64,000 nt of DNA from Sphingobacteriales bacterium (GTDB lineage Bacteria > Bacteroidota > Bacteroidia > Chitinophagales > Chitinophagaceae), in contig JACQDV010000017.1 of assembly GCA_016200915.1 (NCBI GenBank), positions 1 to 64,000 of the forward strand, given 5' to 3'. Below the pieces are notes generated by a model, which saw only the letters and a program-made list of their open reading frames with translations, ran no database searches and was not told where the DNA came from. Positions within the stretch are counted from its first letter, which is position 1, and each line of letters starts with the position of its first letter. The position numbers and the translations under genes were made by a program. Below are positions 9,647 to 18,940 of this stretch, one piece after another.

Positions 9647-10735
9647 TTATTTTAATGAATTACCATAACCAACAATCAGCACCGATACAATCATTATCAC
9701 AATACCGGCGACAATGGTTATGATTGTTTTTTTATTCACCCCTTTCCATTCTTTCAAAACCAATCCCCACATATTGGCAACTAAAATGATAAACGCCATG
9801 TGCAGTATCCATGAGCTTGGTCCGTTACCGAGTTTACTTTCTCCCATACCATAGAAAAAGAATTGAAGAAACCAGGTAGTACCAGCTAATGCTGAGAAAA
9901 GATAGTTGTTGAATAATGGAGTTTTCTTATTGGTATAATCACCAAAAGTTTTGTTACGGGCATTTAAAATCATACACCAGATGAAGTTGGTGGTTAACCC
10001 GCCCCACAACACTACCACGTAGGTAACATTGTTCTGGTATAAAAATTCTCCCTCATTGGGATTAGCTGCTTTCCATAATTGATTGGCTATTGCTGCCATT
10101 GGTTTACCAGCTTCCAAACCAAAATTAAAACAGGCACTTAACACACCGGAAACAATAGCCACAAACATTCCTAATCCAAATTTATATTCAGTAGCCGCAT
10201 CTGCTCCATGTGCGTCAGTAATACCGGATGAAACTTGTTTTTCCTTCATCATTCCTGCTTTGCCGCAAATGATGATACCGATTACGCAAACAATCAATCC
10301 TGTCAGCACTGTTAATCCCCATTGAGAATTTAACAGCATGGAAAATGTATCCTTACCTTCTTTGGGAAAGAAATTATAATAGATGGATGGAATGAGTGAA
10401 CCAAACACCATGCATAATCCAAGAATGATGCTGCTGCCCAATGAAACACCGAGGTAACGGACACCCAATCCATAAGTTAATCCGCCAATTCCCCATAACA
10501 CTCCAAACAAATAAGCTAAGCCGATGGTAGATGCATCTGTGTGTTTGATGATATCAGCAAAACCGGGAATAGTGAGAAAAGCAGCTAACGGCGGCACAAT
10601 AAACCAGGAGAAGATACCACCTACAATCCAGAAACTTTCCCAGTGCCAGCCTTTTACTTTTTTATAGGGCATATAAAAACTGCCGGAAGCAAAACCGCCT
10701 ATGAAATGAAATATAACTCCTAATATAGCCTGCAT
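9647..10735 (-). CDS. rhaT: L-rhamnose/proton symporter RhaT
   Basis: 362 aa inner-membrane transporter with about ten hydrophobic helices, in the drug/metabolite transporter superfamily like E. coli RhaT. Seen: an N-terminal helix with GGFASGSFYMPYKKVKGWHWESFW, a typical RhaT opening, and repeated Gly-rich helices. It imports L-rhamnose with protons. It is the first gene of the catabolic unit; the upstream 91-bp gap carries a repeated operator-like motif shared with the GH106 gene. Confidence 0.95.
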   Translation of the reverse strand: MQAILGVIFHFIGGFASGSFYMPYKKVKGWHWESFWIVGGIFSWFIVPPLAAFLTIPGFADIIKHTDASTIGLAYLFGVLWGIGGLTYGLGVRYLGVSLGSSIILGLCMVFGSLIPSIYYNFFPKEGKDTFSMLLNSQWGLTVLTGLIVCVIGIIICGKAGMMKEKQVSSGITDAHGADAATEYKFGLGMFVAIVSGVLSACFNFGLEAGKPMAAIANQLWKAANPNEGEFLYQNNVTYVVVLWGGLTTNFIWCMILNARNKTFGDYTNKKTPLFNNYLFSALAGTTWFLQFFFYGMGESKLGNGPSSWILHMAFIILVANMWGLVLKEWKGVNKKTIITIVAGIVIMIVSVLIVGYGNSLK

Positions 10736-10792
10736 CGGATGTTTATTTTATAGCAAAACCTGTTGTAAAATTTGCAATTAATTATTAGTCCT

Positions 10793-10809
10793 CTGTCATG
10801 TACTGTCGG
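10793..10809 (-). promoter_or_regulatory. operator-like 17-mer upstream of rhaT
   Basis: CTGTCATGTACTGTCGG, read on the plus strand, lies 58 bp before the rhaT start. A copy with one change (CTGTCATGGACTGTCGG) lies at 15108-15124, 52 bp before the GH106 start; TTAATT follows both, directly here and 5 bp on there. Each holds a direct repeat CTGTC-N5-CTGTC. Inference: a shared regulator site for the rhamnose genes. Confidence 0.55.
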
Positions 10810-10826
10810 TTAATTCAGCACTTAAT

Positions 10827-11711
10827 TTATTCTTTATTTTTTAATAGCCCCAAAACATTTAGCCATTCGCCAAAGCTTTCTATCCATTTATCGGAAGGTA
10901 GCCCCTGGCGGTGCATTCCAAAACCATGTCCCCCTTTTGAAAACATATGCAACTCAGCAGATTTCCCTGCGGCCAGCCATTCATTATACAGGTTGCTGCT
11001 GTGAGTAGCAAAACCAAGTTGGTCATCACTGGCAGCACAGATAAAAATTGGAGGTGCATCTTTGGGTACGGACTGTGGACCTAATGCATTTCGATAGAAA
11101 TAAATTGGGGCTAAAAAATCCGGACGATTTGATTCATTGTATGTGTATCCCACGCCCATGGTTACTGTACCACCGGCTGAGAAACCCATTATTCCAATTC
11201 GTTTTGGATTGATGCGATATTCTGCGGCATGTGTTCTTACAAATTCAATGGCCTTCTTTCCATCTGCTATTGCCATTGTTACAACTGAATCGTTTTCCTT
11301 ATCCAGCTTTGCCTTATCATTCATTTTAGAAAAGGTTTCTTTAACAGGGTCATCCGTTAAACTACGAACTAAACGATAACGCAATACAAATGCAGTTACA
11401 CCTTTTTTATTGAGCCATTTGGCAACCCATGATCCTTCACTTCCTATTGACAATTGATGAAAAGCACCTCCGGGACAAATGATAACTGCAGTACCATTCG
11501 CAACTGATGAATCAGGAAGATAGACCGTTAACGTTGGCTGGGAAACATTATAAACTATTGTATCCTGCATCATGCTATAATATTTTGCCTTCTCTGTCCA
11601 TGACCACTTTTCAGAGCCAGGGGCCTTGCTATTATATAACGATACTACTTGCTGTGCATTTCCAGCTTGCACAACTAAGAATCCTATCAAGAGCAATCGT
11701 ATTCGTTTCAT
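10827..11711 (-). CDS. secreted alpha/beta hydrolase, acetyl-esterase-like
   Basis: 294 aa with a signal peptide (MKRIRLLLIGFLVVQAGNAQ). Seen: the oxyanion-hole region CPGGAFHQLS, the nucleophile elbow GFSAGG near residue 175, and the late acid and base segments (AASDDQLGFA and GGHGFG). Known: this esterase/lipase type (BD-FAE/xylan esterase-like) removes acetyl or other acyl groups from polysaccharides. It lies just downstream of the GH106 gene (18 bp), so it may deacylate the same rhamnose-rich substrate. The particular ester is not known. Confidence 0.85.
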   Translation of the reverse strand: MKRIRLLLIGFLVVQAGNAQQVVSLYNSKAPGSEKWSWTEKAKYYSMMQDTIVYNVSQPTLTVYLPDSSVANGTAVIICPGGAFHQLSIGSEGSWVAKWLNKKGVTAFVLRYRLVRSLTDDPVKETFSKMNDKAKLDKENDSVVTMAIADGKKAIEFVRTHAAEYRINPKRIGIMGFSAGGTVTMGVGYTYNESNRPDFLAPIYFYRNALGPQSVPKDAPPIFICAASDDQLGFATHSSNLYNEWLAAGKSAELHMFSKGGHGFGMHRQGLPSDKWIESFGEWLNVLGLLKNKE

Positions 11712-11729
11712 TGACTAAACTTATAATTT

Positions 11730-14700
11730 TTATTTCCTATTTACTGAAGTTAACTTAACCGGGCCTAATAAACCAGATGGTAGTAAAGGTGAATTGGCCT
11801 GGTAAAAAGGCATGGTGGTATATGTAATTTTATTGGTAACATTTGGTTGCGCATCTCCAATCAGCCTGTTTACCCATAAGTTGGTCACTTTTATTTCAAG
11901 TTTATTATTACCGGGTTTTAATGCACCACTTATACTTACACGGAATGGTTTTTTCCAGAGAATACCTAATGATTTTCCATTTACAATTACTTCTGCTAAA
12001 TTTTTTACATCACCTAAGTTTAACCACAACTCAGCATCTTTGGCAAACCAATCAGCTGATGCATTGATAGTTTTAGTATAAGTTGCTGTACCGGAAAAAT
12101 ATTTTACTCCTGCATCTGCATTGGTTGACCATGAACTTAATTCATTTACTGTAATAGATACTGGTGCTCCCCTGTTTGGTTGAAAGCTGATTTCCCATTC
12201 ACCATTAACAGCAGCAACATCAGAAACTTTAACAGCCGGTAACTCAACACTGTTCTTAGTTGCTTTGTTTTTAAACACTACAAACACCGCATCATTCGGT
12301 TCCAGATGTAGTTTTACTTTGGTAACTCCATTAGCAATAGTGTATGACAATGGTTCAGTTTTACCAGTTTCAGCAAACCACAATTCAGGAACTTTACCGG
12401 TGATGCGGAATGTTGCTTCCAGATCTTCCACATTAGTTGTGCGGCTATTTATCCAATAAATATCACGGTCATTGGTTTTGCGATGCACATATAATAAATT
12501 GGTATTGCTTTGTGGTTTTGTATAACTAAAATCAGCAGCTACATTTAATACATCACTTAACGATTTACCCGCTGTTACTTTTGAATTGGAAGATGACCAT
12601 ATTTCACTCACTAATTTATTAAACTCATTCACATCATCTGCTAAGCTGGGCGATGCTGTTGGTTTTACTCCTGCTACTGTAGCACCAGCTTTAACCAATG
12701 CATTTAATTTACGCAATGCTGATACTGACATTTTTACTGCACTGCTGTCTAACACCAGTACACGATAACTCATACCGCTCGGTGTAATCAATTTTCCATC
12801 TTTTACAGAAAGCAGATTTACCAATGCATCCGTATTGACGAAGTCATAGTTATATCCTTCAGGGATAACTGGTGGTTTCTTCCCGAATAGATTGGTGATG
12901 TTATTGTCTTCACCATAATAATATAATACATCGGCAACAAATTTTCCCTGCTGCAACATATAAGAACTACGACTCAAATAAGCATTCCATACAGTAGCCT
13001 GTTCAGCCCATGTTTCATGACGTGTGTACCACTGACCAAATGGTCCGAGACCCAAGCCGGGAATTTTATCATCTTTTGGCTGATGAGGTGAACAGTGAAT
13101 TACAAAAAGATTCAATCCATTGGCTAATTCCAAATCAACACTTGGTTTTAAATTTTCAGGATAGTATGACCAGGCTACCCCGCCAATACCCAAGGCTGTT
13201 AATGATTCCGCCGCCACTAAATTTTGTCCATAGATATGTGCTACTGAAGCTGACTCACGAATATCAATCGTATGTTTTGTCTGATCATTCTGATTGATAA
13301 ATGGATTGGGTGTCCATAAAGCTGACATTGGTATAGCTGCTGTTCTCTTTACTTCCATTCCATCTGCTATTAAAGCCCTTCCATCTTCATGTGATTCGGA
13401 ATAACGTTTCATTCCCCATTCAGCCAGAATTTTTGTTAGTCCATCATAATGATATTCTGAAACCATTTCACTCAATGTCTTTCTGAAATCAAATAAGAAT
13501 TTTTCACTGGCTTCTGAGCTTTGAACAATATGTCCTGTCAACACCGGCATCCATAAGAACATACTATAACCACGTCGCTTATGAAATTCCTGTGGCAGGT
13601 TTGCTGTCCAGTTTTGTGCACCGGCTTCCCAACTATCCGTTATGATGTATTGCAAGCCACCTTTCATACCCATCAATCCACCCGTAGCATTTTTATATTG
13701 ATTTAAATAATTGGTGAAATAATTTTTTATGGCAACAGGGTCAAGCTTATCAACTTCAGGTCCTGTTGCTTCGGCAGATGCAGGATGGTTTGTAATGCCC
13801 ATCAATGAATAACCAAAACGAACAACTTTCCATTCGCCATCAGGAGCAGTCCAGTTTAAAGAACCACCTTCACTCATTTTGTTTGAGAGATTAATAATAT
13901 TATTTGTTGAAACAACATCTTTTGATGGTGCCGTCATCTTTGTATTCAAATCACCAACAGGTGCAAACGCATCTTTCTCTTCAAATCGTTCAATAACATT
14001 TGCAGTATGCAAATAAATTTCTGCAATCTCCGTGCCGCCAATATCTTTTACATCACCTCCAAAACCAAATGCGGCACCCGGGTTTGTAGCCTTTGGCGGA
14101 TTTTTTACTGTAATGCGAAAATATTTTGCAGTGGTTGCAGGTATATTAATTGTTTGCTGAAGTATGGCACCAGGAGGTATGACACAAACAAATTTATAAT
14201 TGATACCATCGTCGCATGCTTCCAGTTTACGACTATCTTTTGCTGCTGCACCAAAACCAAACACACCCGGCTCTCCACCGCCAACCATCGTGATTGCTTT
14301 TATAGTTTGTACCTGTGGAAATGCAAATTGAATCCATCCAAAACCGGTTGCGGAATCTCTTGGCAAAAGAACATTTGTGTTTACGTCGCCATCGGTTAAT
14401 TGCTGTAATGAAAAGTTGCCGCCGCTTGCTGTAACAGTTGCACCTAAATCGTTTAATGATTTATCTGCTTCAGGCAACTTGAATGCTACCACTGCAACAT
14501 CTTTATAAAAAACAGAAAGCTTTGAAACATCAATGGTTTCACCAAAACCGGCCTGCATAATTATATTTTGAAACGGACCTGTTGTACCTGGTGGCTGCAT
14601 TAATTTAATAGTTGAAGTGCCACCTTTTACACGGGTTTCAGACCAAACAATTTTCTTCATCCCATCTTCCGGTTTCACCCAAGGGCCGCCACTCTCACTC

Positions 14701-15056
14701 CAGCCGGGAGAACCGGCAATCGCCATTTCTAATTTTAATGAGTCAGCCAGTTTAGTAGTGAGCTTAAACGCATCGATCCAGTCTGGCGTCATATAGGTTA
14801 AACGTTTGTCAACAATTTGTGGTGTTGCCAGTGCTGCATCAAAATTTTGAAAACCACCAATACCCACCCTGTGCATCCATTGCAAATCTTTTCTTATACC
14901 ATCTTTGGTAATATTTCCATTCATCCAATGCCACCATACACGGGGTTTGGCTGAATTAGGAGGAGCTACGAAAGCATTGTACAAACTGTCCTTTTTTTGA
15001 GTGAACCCAGTTGCTGCCAGTAAAAGCAGCGCTACTGCAGAAGCAATCTTTTTCAT
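11730..15056 (-). CDS. secreted alpha-L-rhamnosidase, GH106
   Basis: 1108 aa. The ATG at 15056 is chosen because it opens directly into a signal peptide (MKKIASAVALLLLAATGFTQ); an upstream ATG at 15107 adds an unlikely 17-residue leader. Seen: the GH106 N-terminal segment RVWWHWMNGNIT, TDSWEAGAQNW near residue 472, HETWAEQATVWNAYLSRSS and a C-terminal galactose-binding-like beta domain (NNKLEIKVTNLWVNRL). Known: GH106 enzymes cleave alpha-L-rhamnose linkages, for example in rhamnogalacturonan side chains. It is the first gene of its unit, followed by the esterase, and divergent from the TetR gene. Confidence 0.93.
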   Translation of the reverse strand: MKKIASAVALLLLAATGFTQKKDSLYNAFVAPPNSAKPRVWWHWMNGNITKDGIRKDLQWMHRVGIGGFQNFDAALATPQIVDKRLTYMTPDWIDAFKLTTKLADSLKLEMAIAGSPGWSESGGPWVKPEDGMKKIVWSETRVKGGTSTIKLMQPPGTTGPFQNIIMQAGFGETIDVSKLSVFYKDVAVVAFKLPEADKSLNDLGATVTASGGNFSLQQLTDGDVNTNVLLPRDSATGFGWIQFAFPQVQTIKAITMVGGGEPGVFGFGAAAKDSRKLEACDDGINYKFVCVIPPGAILQQTINIPATTAKYFRITVKNPPKATNPGAAFGFGGDVKDIGGTEIAEIYLHTANVIERFEEKDAFAPVGDLNTKMTAPSKDVVSTNNIINLSNKMSEGGSLNWTAPDGEWKVVRFGYSLMGITNHPASAEATGPEVDKLDPVAIKNYFTNYLNQYKNATGGLMGMKGGLQYIITDSWEAGAQNWTANLPQEFHKRRGYSMFLWMPVLTGHIVQSSEASEKFLFDFRKTLSEMVSEYHYDGLTKILAEWGMKRYSESHEDGRALIADGMEVKRTAAIPMSALWTPNPFINQNDQTKHTIDIRESASVAHIYGQNLVAAESLTALGIGGVAWSYYPENLKPSVDLELANGLNLFVIHCSPHQPKDDKIPGLGLGPFGQWYTRHETWAEQATVWNAYLSRSSYMLQQGKFVADVLYYYGEDNNITNLFGKKPPVIPEGYNYDFVNTDALVNLLSVKDGKLITPSGMSYRVLVLDSSAVKMSVSALRKLNALVKAGATVAGVKPTASPSLADDVNEFNKLVSEIWSSSNSKVTAGKSLSDVLNVAADFSYTKPQSNTNLLYVHRKTNDRDIYWINSRTTNVEDLEATFRITGKVPELWFAETGKTEPLSYTIANGVTKVKLHLEPNDAVFVVFKNKATKNSVELPAVKVSDVAAVNGEWEISFQPNRGAPVSITVNELSSWSTNADAGVKYFSGTATYTKTINASADWFAKDAELWLNLGDVKNLAEVIVNGKSLGILWKKPFRVSISGALKPGNNKLEIKVTNLWVNRLIGDAQPNVTNKITYTTMPFYQANSPLLPSGLLGPVKLTSVNRK

Positions 15057-15107
15057 TAATAGCAAGAGTTTTTTAATGCCTAAAAATAAAAAGGGCTGAT
15101 TTTCCAA

Positions 15108-15124
15108 CTGTCATGGACTGTCGG
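15108..15124 (-). promoter_or_regulatory. operator-like 17-mer upstream of GH106
   Basis: CTGTCATGGACTGTCGG, 16 of 17 identical to the site before rhaT, at nearly the same distance from the start codon (51-57 bp). The pairing of position and sequence is the evidence; the regulator is unknown. Confidence 0.55.
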
Positions 15125-15320
15125 AATAGTTAATTGCTACTTTCATTTTCTAATTTATATTTTACTAACCCTGTATAGCTAAGGGCCTTATGCGATGTAA
15201 AAGTCTAGCTCATAAGATTATGAATTGAATATCTGTGATTTTTTTAGAGTAGTCCAAATTTTAAAACCCTTACAATCGTTGGCATTTCATTAGACCGTGT
15301 TATCCGGCTTAAAATTATTG

Positions 15321-15392
15321 ATGGAAATTTTTTTTATTAAAATAATTTCCATTTCTTTGATGGAAATTATTTAGTATTAAATCATTTCCAAT
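15321..15392 (+). promoter_or_regulatory. TetR-type operator cluster in the GH106/tetR divergent region
   Basis: A perfect 12-bp inverted repeat, AATAATTTCCAT (15341-15352) and ATGGAAATTATT (15360-15371), with a 7-bp spacer. Extra half sites are ATGGAAATT at 15321-15329 and CATTTCCAAT at 15383-15392, touching the tetR start codon. Four alternating half sites in 72 bp fit autoregulation by the adjacent TetR protein. The rest of the 336-bp gap (15057-15320) holds only the 17-mer noted separately. Confidence 0.75.
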
Positions 15393-16019
15393 ATGAAAGA
15401 TGTAAAAAATGAGATTTTAAAAGTTTGCCTGAAGTATTTTTTGCAGCATGGTGTTCGTAAAATGACTAATGATAATCTTGTGGCGCAGTTAGGGATATCT
15501 ACAAAAACGCTTTACAAATATTTTAAGGATAAAGAACACCTAATTGAAGAATGCTTGCGGTTATATTACTCACAACAGTTTGCGTTATTCGAGAAATCTG
15601 AAAAAGGAGGAAATGCAGCTATTTTTCTTTTTGATGTATGGTACCACGGCATAGAAGAAGAATGTAAAGTCAACAAATTGTTTTTTACAGATTTAAATTA
15701 TTACTACGCAGACATAGAGGAAAAAATTGAAAAGGAAGTTGTAAAAAAAGTGTGGTTAAGATTTAAGCAAATTGTACAGCAGGGAATTGATGACGGATTT
15801 TTCAAAAAAGATATTAATGCGGATATTTTTCTCGAAGCCTTATCTGCTATCTATGTTGCGATTGCAAGAACTAATAAATTCAAAAAGTTCAGGAAGCCTG
15901 TTGATATAATCTTCATCAATAGTATAGCTTTATTAATCAGAGGGATATGTACAACAGAAAGTGTGGCAGATTTCGATAACTATGTTGCTGAAGTATTTCC
16001 TGCAATTCACCTTAACTGA
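15393..16019 (+). CDS. TetR/AcrR-family transcriptional regulator
   Basis: 208 aa. The N-terminal helix-turn-helix is clear (MTNDNLVAQLGISTKTLYKYFKDKE, residues ~23-48). The all-helical C-terminal part is the usual ligand and dimer domain, with no recognisable ligand signature. It opens a plus-strand unit with a small secreted protein, GH2, GH39, an esterase-like protein and an SDR. The palindromes directly before its start suggest that it represses itself and that unit, and perhaps the divergent GH106 unit (inference). Confidence 0.9.
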   Translation: MKDVKNEILKVCLKYFLQHGVRKMTNDNLVAQLGISTKTLYKYFKDKEHLIEECLRLYYSQQFALFEKSEKGGNAAIFLFDVWYHGIEEECKVNKLFFTDLNYYYADIEEKIEKEVVKKVWLRFKQIVQQGIDDGFFKKDINADIFLEALSAIYVAIARTNKFKKFRKPVDIIFINSIALLIRGICTTESVADFDNYVAEVFPAIHLN

Positions 16020-16050
16020 TTCATTTATTCAAAACCTATAAATTTAAAAA

Positions 16051-16476
16051 ATGAAAAAAACAAGCTTTCTTTTTGCAGGATTATTATTTCTGCTATTATC
16101 GTTGAGTGCAAAAGCACAAAAAACCGGTGCTGATTATTTTGCCGGCAAATGGAGTGTATTAATAAAAGGAACTCCGGGGGGCGATGCAAAAATGATTGTT
16201 GTGCTTACCAAAAAAGATTCAGCGTTAACCGGCGTGATACTTGATACCACCGGTGCACAAACATCCAAAATTGACAAGATAGAAGTCAACGGAAATGAAG
16301 CCACTATTTACTTCAATGCACAGGGATATGATGTAAACCTTGTAATGACTAAAAAAGATGACGATCATTTTACAGGAAGTTTAATAGGTATGTTCGATGC
16401 AGATGGTGAACGTGTAAAGCAAGAAAAAGCAATTGCTTTAAAGCAAGTATCCGATTTTAAAAAATCACACAGCTGA
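16051..16476 (+). CDS. small secreted protein of unknown function
   Basis: 141 aa with a signal peptide (MKKTSFLFAGLLFLLLSLSAKAQ). The mature part looks all-beta, with alternating hydrophobic strands (FAGKWSVLIKG, AKMIVVLTKK, LTGVILDTTG, FTGSLIG), like a small lipocalin or cysteine-free beta-barrel. I do not recognise a family. It sits 31 bp after tetR and 19 bp before GH2, so it is probably co-transcribed with them. Confidence 0.75.
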   Translation: MKKTSFLFAGLLFLLLSLSAKAQKTGADYFAGKWSVLIKGTPGGDAKMIVVLTKKDSALTGVILDTTGAQTSKIDKIEVNGNEATIYFNAQGYDVNLVMTKKDDDHFTGSLIGMFDADGERVKQEKAIALKQVSDFKKSHS

Positions 16477-16495
16477 ATTAGTTAAAACATTATGT

Positions 16496-18910
16496 ATGAA
16501 TTTTTTTCAATTCCGAACACTGCTCATATGCTTACTCCTGAGCACTTCTGTAGTTTCGTCTGCACAAAATAATGCAGCTAACCGCAACAGGTTATTTGAT
16601 GCCAACTGGCGTTTTATTAAAGACAGTACTATTGATGCATCAGGCGTTGCGTATGATGATATAAAATGGAGAACCCTTGATCTTCCTCATGATTGGAGCA
16701 TCGAAGACTTACCCAATCAATCCGATTCAGTGGTTGGTCCGTTCACAACCAAAAGCATTGGCACAACAGCAACAGGTTATACTGTTGGCGGTATTTGCTG
16801 GTACCGTAAACATTTTACATTCAACAATATCGCCAATAAAAGAGTTACTATTTATTTTGATGGTGTTTATATGAACAGCGATGTATGGATCAATGGTCAT
16901 CATCTGGGCACTCATGCTTATGGTTATACACCATTCTATTATGATCTTACTCCATACTTAAAACAAAATGGTGAAAATATTTTGGCAGTACGTGTCAGAA
17001 ACGAAGGAAAAAATTCAAGATGGTATAGTGGCTCGGGTATTTACCGCCATGTATGGTTAACAGTAACGAATCCTGTGCATATTGAACAATGGGGTGTTTA
17101 TATTACTACCCCAAAGGTTTCAGAAGCATCTGCTGCTATAAATATTCAAACATCAATAATCAATGATGAACAAAAGGTAAAGTCTCTGAAACTCCGCACC
17201 AGTATTCTTGATGCAAAAAATAATATTGTTGGAAAAACAGAAACACCGGTCAGTAACTCAACTAATCAATCAATCGCATTATCGAATCCTCATCTCTGGT
17301 CACCTGAATCGCCTTATCTCTATCATGCAGTAACAGATGTAATGAGCGGAGATAAAATTATTGATCATGTGGTAACAAATTTTGGCATTCGTTCTATCAA
17401 CATTACTGCTGATAAAGGTTTTTTGCTCAACGGTAAACCTGTTGAACTAAAAGGTGGATGTGTGCATCATGATAATGGTCCTTTGGGTTCTGCTACAATC
17501 GATCGGGCTGAAGAAAGACGAGTAGAATTGTTAAAACAGTTTGGTTATAACGCAGTCCGCTTAAGTCACAATCCTCCTTCCATGCAATTTCTTGATGCAT
17601 GTGACCGGCTCGGCCTCATTGTTATTGATGAAGCATTTGATCAGTGGCAACGTCATAAAAATCCTGATGATTATGGTTTGTATTTCGACACCTGCTGGCA
17701 ACCTGATATTGATGCAATGGTACTTCGTGACCGCAATCATCCATCTGTTATTTTCTGGAGTATCGGTAATGAGATCAATGAACGGGCAGACTCGTCTGGC
17801 ATTGTCATCACAAAAACATTACACGATGAAGTAAAGCGCCTCGACGACACAAGACCTGTTACAGAAGCCATTTGTTTCTTCTGGGATCATCCCAAATACA
17901 AATGGGATACAACCGCAGCGGCTTATGCTTTGCTTGATGTTGGTGGTTACAACTATCAAATGAAGGAGTATGAAAAAGATCATGCAAAATTTCCGCAACG
18001 GATTATGATGGGTACAGAATCTTTTCCATTGCAGGCTTTTGAAAACTGGCAACTGGTAGAGCAACACCCTTATGTGATTGGGGATTTTGTATGGACGGCT
18101 ATGGATTATTTGGGTGAAACAGGTATTGGGCATACATCGCTTGATAATAATACAAAATTTACAATGGACTTCCCCTGGTTCAATGCATTTTGTGGTGATA
18201 TTGATTTGATTGGTGGCAAAAAACCGCAATCATATTATCGTGATGTTGTTTGGAATAAAAGCAAACTGGAAATGCTGGTTCATACACCAATTCCTGAAGG
18301 GCATAAAGAAGCCGTAAGTTTTTGGGGCTGGGGAGATGAAGTTGCATCCTATACTTTTCCCGGCGCTGAAAGAAAACTTTTGCAGGTGCATGTTTACACG
18401 AGATACGATTCTGTACGTCTTGTATTGAACGGTAAAACAATTGGTGTGCAAGCTGCATCTGCGGAAACAAAACTTACCGCAACGTTCAATATTAATTATG
18501 AGCCCGGAGTGTTAAAAGCAATCGGTTTAAAGAATGGTAAAGCAGTTGATTCGATTGTGTTGAAAACAGCAGGTAAACCTGCAGGCATACGTCTCCTTGC
18601 AGATAGAAAAAAAATACATGCAAATCCTAATGATCTTGCTTATGTTACTGCAGAAGTAGTTGATGCAAATGGCAACCTTGTTCCTGATGCAGCATTTTTG
18701 TTACACTTTAGTGTTAGTGGCAACGGTAAAATTATTGCAACAGGCAATGCCAATCCTTCTGGTGTTGAAAGCATGCAGCAACCGCAACACAAAACTTTCA
18801 AAGGAAAATGTTTGGCAATTGTGCAACCAAAAGGAGCCAGTGGAAATATTATATTGAAAGCAACAGGCGATGGATTAACATCAGCACAAATTGTTATTTC
18901 AACAAAATAG
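16496..18910 (+). CDS. secreted glycoside hydrolase family 2, beta-galactosidase-like
   Basis: 804 aa with a signal peptide (ends near SSAQN). Domain order: sugar-binding jelly roll (PHDWSIEDLP near 65), immunoglobulin-like domain, TIM barrel with acid/base Glu in WSIGNEINE near 425 and nucleophile Glu in MMGTESF near 508, then a DUF4982-like module (ASYTFPGAE) and a C-terminal Ig-like domain. Known: this GH2 subgroup contains beta-galactosidases and related enzymes. Stop codon TAG. It is followed by GH39 after 30 bp; together they could strip side chains from a rhamnose-containing glycan (inference). Confidence 0.92.
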   Translation: MNFFQFRTLLICLLLSTSVVSSAQNNAANRNRLFDANWRFIKDSTIDASGVAYDDIKWRTLDLPHDWSIEDLPNQSDSVVGPFTTKSIGTTATGYTVGGICWYRKHFTFNNIANKRVTIYFDGVYMNSDVWINGHHLGTHAYGYTPFYYDLTPYLKQNGENILAVRVRNEGKNSRWYSGSGIYRHVWLTVTNPVHIEQWGVYITTPKVSEASAAINIQTSIINDEQKVKSLKLRTSILDAKNNIVGKTETPVSNSTNQSIALSNPHLWSPESPYLYHAVTDVMSGDKIIDHVVTNFGIRSINITADKGFLLNGKPVELKGGCVHHDNGPLGSATIDRAEERRVELLKQFGYNAVRLSHNPPSMQFLDACDRLGLIVIDEAFDQWQRHKNPDDYGLYFDTCWQPDIDAMVLRDRNHPSVIFWSIGNEINERADSSGIVITKTLHDEVKRLDDTRPVTEAICFFWDHPKYKWDTTAAAYALLDVGGYNYQMKEYEKDHAKFPQRIMMGTESFPLQAFENWQLVEQHPYVIGDFVWTAMDYLGETGIGHTSLDNNTKFTMDFPWFNAFCGDIDLIGGKKPQSYYRDVVWNKSKLEMLVHTPIPEGHKEAVSFWGWGDEVASYTFPGAERKLLQVHVYTRYDSVRLVLNGKTIGVQAASAETKLTATFNINYEPGVLKAIGLKNGKAVDSIVLKTAGKPAGIRLLADRKKIHANPNDLAYVTAEVVDANGNLVPDAAFLLHFSVSGNGKIIATGNANPSGVESMQQPQHKTFKGKCLAIVQPKGASGNIILKATGDGLTSAQIVISTK

Positions 18911-18940
18911 TGAACCTGACTAAAGTTATAAATTATCAAA

